Positions 62,603-64,000 of a DNA stretch of 64,000 nucleotides are shown here, piece by piece. Positions within the stretch are counted from its first letter, which is position 1. Each line of letters begins with the position of its first letter. The notes beneath the pieces were generated by a model. It was not told the origin of the DNA, searched no databases, and saw only the letters and a program-made list of their open reading frames with translations. The DNA lies in contig NZ_JBBJCN010000004.1 in the NCBI RefSeq assembly GCF_037622515.1, positions 186,001-250,000 on the forward strand. The letters are read 5' to 3'. The position numbers and the translations under genes are program-made. The DNA comes from Paradesertivirga superstes. GTDB lineage: Bacteria > Bacteroidota > Bacteroidia > Sphingobacteriales > Sphingobacteriaceae.

Positions 62603-64000
62603 TTAAATGCCTGAATTAAATGTGTAATTACCTGAACCGACTTCAAAAACAGCCCTGCCGTCTTCCATTTTTATAAACTTCACTCCATTTGCCGATGATG
62701 CCTTTTCGTTTCCCTCCTTAACTTCTTTAGCAGAAGCCGCGGGTATATGAACAAGTGCTTTTGTATTGGCTGGTACAGTTATATTCCAGTTAAAAGCTTT
62801 TCCATCCCGCTTCCAATCACTTTTGATTACACCGTAAGGCGATTGGTAACTTCCCTTTGCATAATTTAATCCGTCGATCAACTCAGGCTTCATAACGATT
62901 CTCTTAAACCCGGGATTCTCATAGTCCGATTGTATTCCAAGCAGATTCTCGTAATACCAAATCATTAAATCGCCAAGCATCATCACGTGATTTTGAGAAT
63001 TCATCTTTGGGTCAGCAGTGTTTCCATTCCAAAGCTCCCAAATGGCTGTCGCGCCATTTTCAATCATATATCCCCATGAAGGATAGGTTTTTTGAGAAGC
63101 AATTTTATAAGCCAGATCAGATCTTCCTATATCCGAAAGTGTACGCATAAGCCACTGAGTCCCGATTAATCCAGTGCTTAAATGACTTTTGTTTTCAACC
63201 TCAATGATATTCACTATCCGGCGATGCACCTTATCAGTATTCCCTGGTTCAACCAGTCCAAAATGAACAGCAAGTATGTTGTCGGTCAAGTTATTCTCAC
63301 CGTAAAAACCCTTTTGGTTGTAGAATTTTTTATTAAATGCAGTCTTTGCCGAGGATGCAAGCTCTGCAAATGTTAAAATATCTGCATCATTACCTGTGAG
63401 CTTAGCAAAACGGCTCATCATATTCAAATAATGGAAATAATACGCTGTCGCGATTAAGGTACTTGGATGTTTCTGATCAGCATTTACGCCACGTCCCGCT
63501 TCGGCAGTTGCAGGTGGAACACACCAATCTCCATAGCTATCTCTGGTCATAATACCTTCAGCATTCAGATATCGAGATTGCATATATGTCAGCCACTTTT
63601 TCATAGCCGGATAATTGGTATAAAGAACGGAAACATCTCCCGTTTGACGATAAAGCATATCCGAAATCAAAAGCAGTGTTCCCGGCCAGGTCATATTGTC
63701 ACTGTAATAGCGCCAAAAGGCAGGGGCAACATCAGGAATAGCTCCATCAGCTTTTTGAGAATACCTGATATCTGCCAACCATTTAGTGTACAAAGCTGTG
63801 TTATCAAACAAAAAGCTTTCGCCATAAGCGCCAGTTGACCTGTCGCCTAACCAGGGTTGACGTTCATTACGTTGCGGACAATCTACCGGCATGCCTTTGT
63901 AGTTTGAAGCAATTCCCCACCACGAATTCTTATGAATCTGATTTAACAAAGCATTGGATGTTTCGAAAGAGCCAACGGTTTGCAGGTCGTCATAAACTAG
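62603..64000 (-). CDS. GH78 alpha-L-rhamnosidase, 5' end beyond the window
   Basis: The frame stays open to the last base. The 466 visible codons begin LVYDDLQTVGSFETSNALLNQIHKN, so the start lies past 64000; the TTG at 63949 is only internal. The (alpha/alpha)6 barrel of GH78 is clear: GMPVDCPQRNERQPWLGDRSTGAYGESFLFDNTALYTKWL, GAIPDVAPAFW, GDWCVPPATAEAGRG and NGATAIWELWNGNTADPKMNSQNHVMLGDL-type motifs. The usual C-terminal domain ends it (YQSPYGVIKSDWKRDGKAFNWNITVPANTKALVHIP). It resembles the GH78 at 49303-52089 in its tail but is a separate gene heading region D. Confidence 0.9.
   Translation of the reverse strand, partial: LVYDDLQTVGSFETSNALLNQIHKNSWWGIASNYKGMPVDCPQRNERQPWLGDRSTGAYGESFLFDNTALYTKWLADIRYSQKADGAIPDVAPAFWRYYSDNMTWPGTLLLISDMLYRQTGDVSVLYTNYPAMKKWLTYMQSRYLNAEGIMTRDSYGDWCVPPATAEAGRGVNADQKHPSTLIATAYYFHYLNMMSRFAKLTGNDADILTFAELASSAKTAFNKKFYNQKGFYGENNLTDNILAVHFGLVEPGNTDKVHRRIVNIIEVENKSHLSTGLIGTQWLMRTLSDIGRSDLAYKIASQKTYPSWGYMIENGATAIWELWNGNTADPKMNSQNHVMMLGDLMIWYYENLLGIQSDYENPGFKRIVMKPELIDGLNYAKGSYQSPYGVIKSDWKRDGKAFNWNITVPANTKALVHIPAASAKEVKEGNEKASSANGVKFIKMEDGRAVFEVGSGNYTFNSGI

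Overview
The window looks like a piece of a Bacteroidota chromosome, most probably Sphingobacteriaceae (Pedobacter-like). The reasons are a SusC/SusD pair, a UpxY-type NusG paralogue, many secreted glycosidases with short signal peptides ending in AQ, TAnnTTTG-like promoter boxes, and intergenic repeat families that I associate with such genomes. The genus is an inference. No rRNA, tRNA, CRISPR array or transposase was recognised. Nearly every gene is on the minus strand.

Region A (1-3.4 kb) is a small exopolysaccharide-type fragment: a UpxY/NusG-like antiterminator, a Wza-like outer-membrane lipoprotein and a small HTH regulator, followed by about 0.9 kb without genes.

Region B (3.5-34.4 kb) reads from SusC/SusD at 34.4 kb down to 3.5 kb. 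After a hairpin come a LacZ-type GH2, two signal-less solute-binding-protein homologues each translationally coupled to a CaiB/BaiF CoA-transferase, a Gfo/Idh/MocA oxidoreductase, a MaoC hydratase, a FucP-type symporter, GH106 and GH127 enzymes, a RuBisCO-like protein with a DUF1537 sugar-acid kinase, an Asp/Glu-racemase-like protein, a BASS-family transporter, a sialate O-acetylesterase-like esterase and a DUF5703 protein.

Region C (34.8-52.1 kb) has a plus-strand IclR regulator next to the SusC promoter region. A minus-strand series then runs from GH78 at 52.1 kb through a GH43-like propeller enzyme, GH2, a GntR/LacI-type regulator, a beta-helix protein fused to an L-rhamnose-mutarotase domain, a Gfo/Idh/MocA oxidoreductase, an SSS symporter and a second GH78 to an enolase-superfamily dehydratase.

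Region D (52.4-64 kb) is a third series: a GH78 (cut by the window edge), DUF3826, a BNR/sialidase-like protein, Fe-dependent alcohol dehydrogenase, a DapA/NanA-like aldolase, PdxA-like dehydrogenase, a second DUF1537 kinase, an SSS symporter, an STN-esterase fusion and a Tat-exported TIM-barrel isomerase-like protein.

Together these form a polysaccharide utilization locus for a rhamnose-rich, acylated plant-type glycan (four rhamnosidases, a GH127 and two GH2 enzymes). It carries unusually elaborate sugar-acid catabolism. Pectin, particularly rhamnogalacturonan II with apiose and aceric acid, is an attractive but unproven substrate. The most novel-looking parts are the CoA-transferase/cytosolic-SBP module and the RuBisCO-like-protein module.
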